Shown: positions 5,834 through 6,455 of the stretch, in pieces
How positions within the stretch are numbered: position 1 is the stretch's first letter
Layout of the letters: every line of letters begins with the position of its first letter
Assembly (NCBI GenBank): GCA_026387485.1
Contig: JAPLLQ010000089.1
Location: 1-6,455, forward strand
Reading direction: 5' to 3'
Origin: Candidatus Omnitrophota bacterium
GTDB lineage: Bacteria > Omnitrophota > Gorgyraeia > Gygaellales > Profunditerraquicolaceae
DNA: 6,455 nt
Position numbers and translations under genes: made by a program
The notes under the pieces: generated by a model
What the model was told of the DNA's origin: nothing
Database searches by the model: none
Seen by the model: the letters and a program-made list of their open reading frames with translations, nothing else

Positions 5834-6455
5834 CTAAGATAATGCAGCGCTTTCACCAGCCAAATATCCGGTTGAAAATGCCGCCTGCAGATTCAATCCG
5901 CCGGTATCCGCGTCTACATCAATCATCTCTCCGCAAAAGTATAATCCTTTTACTAAACGCGATTCCATTGTCCGGGGATTGATCTCTTTTAAAGAAACTC
6001 CTCCCCGGGTCACCATCGCTTCTTCAATCGCCAGAGTCCTTAAGATATCTAAACGCCAACTTTTAAATAAGGAAACTAAAACCTGACGCTCATTTTGAGT
6101 AATCTGGCTTACTTTTTTATCCGGGTCAATCTTAGCCAGCTCAAGGAATAGATTAATTAACCTTAAGGGGAGTAAATTTTTAAGCACATTCTTAATAGCC
6201 CTCTTGGAATTCATATTAAATTCCCGTAAAAGGCGATTATTCAGCTGTTCATAAGACAGGGCTGGCTTGAAGTCAATTTGAGCATAAACATTTTTATTCT
6301 TAGCTAACCAGTCAGATATCTGTCCGCTTAAAGTTAAAACTAACGGCCCGGAGATTCCAGAAGCTGTAAACACTAATTCCCCGACCTCTGAAATTATTCC
6401 CTTCTGGCCGTCGCTGAATTTAACCCGGATATTCTTTAGCGTCAGGCCCTCTAAG
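5834..6455 (-). CDS. BaiN/HI0933-family FAD-dependent oxidoreductase, C-terminal part
   Basis: About 206 C-terminal residues of a flavoprotein of the HI0933/YhiN/BaiN family (usually near 400 residues) are present; the FAD-binding N-terminus lies beyond the right edge. The frame stays open to the edge through LEGLTLKNIRVKFSDG, so the GTG at 6373 is not the start. Family signatures are FTASGISGPLVL at about 6372-6337, KEINPRTMESRLVKGLYFCGE near the C-terminus, and the terminal DVDADTGGLNLQAAFSTGYLAG, which closes over the flavin in this fold. Members are annotated as NAD(P)/FAD-dependent oxidoreductases or aminoacetone oxidases, and most have no proven physiological substrate. It is the upstream gene of a closely spaced run with the Maf-M48 and ATPase genes. 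Confidence 0.92.
   Translation of the reverse strand, partial: LEGLTLKNIRVKFSDGQKGIISEVGELVFTASGISGPLVLTLSGQISDWLAKNKNVYAQIDFKPALSYEQLNNRLLREFNMNSKRAIKNVLKNLLPLRLINLFLELAKIDPDKKVSQITQNERQVLVSLFKSWRLDILRTLAIEEAMVTRGGVSLKEINPRTMESRLVKGLYFCGEMIDVDADTGGLNLQAAFSTGYLAGESAALS

Noticed and set aside
6371..6373. GTG as start of a short 179-residue protein
   Set aside because: The frame continues without a stop to the window edge and the upstream residues match the HI0933 family, so the gene is truncated by the window rather than starting here.

Overview
All genes that I can support are on the minus strand, so the biological order runs from high to low coordinates. They look bacterial: Shine-Dalgarno-type ribosome sites, tight gene spacing, a lipoprotein signal and a sigma70-type promoter. 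The lipobox-bearing M48 protease and the Maf/BaiN-type genes suggest a diderm. The style of the Maf and M48 proteins recalls uncultured lineages such as Candidatus Omnitrophota, but this is a weak impression from protein sequence and not a placement.

Region A (6455 to 1721) is a housekeeping-like run. It starts with the C-terminal part of a BaiN/HI0933-family flavoprotein, cut by the window edge. Next, 14-20 bases later, comes one long reading frame that joins a Maf nucleotide pyrophosphatase to an M48 metalloprotease lipoprotein without a stop codon. A P2A-type (SERCA-like) calcium P-type ATPase follows after a 16-base gap. The spacing suggests co-transcription.

Region B (1690 to 1) looks like a separate, more AT-rich transcription unit. 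A good promoter (TTGACA, 16-base spacer, TAAAAT) lies just after the ATPase stop. Directly downstream of its -10 box, over the expected start of transcription, is a perfect dyad TATGAACA-N2-TGTTCATA. This resembles operators of the ArsR/SmtB family of metal- and metalloid-sensing repressors. The unit encodes a cysteine-rich DUF134 (UPF0251) helix-turn-helix protein, a PF03773-type permease (ArsP/YraQ superfamily) with a Cys-Ser-Cys motif, a 54-residue protein of unknown function, and the first 11 codons of another gene that leaves the window.

The most interesting points are the in-frame Maf-M48 fusion with a buried lipoprotein signal and its own internal ribosome site, and the putative metal(loid)-responsive cassette in which an ArsR/SmtB-like operator controls a DUF134-permease-small protein operon although no ArsR gene is visible in the window. 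No RNA genes, CRISPR arrays, insertion sequences or origins were seen, and no stretch longer than about 100 bases lacks a gene.
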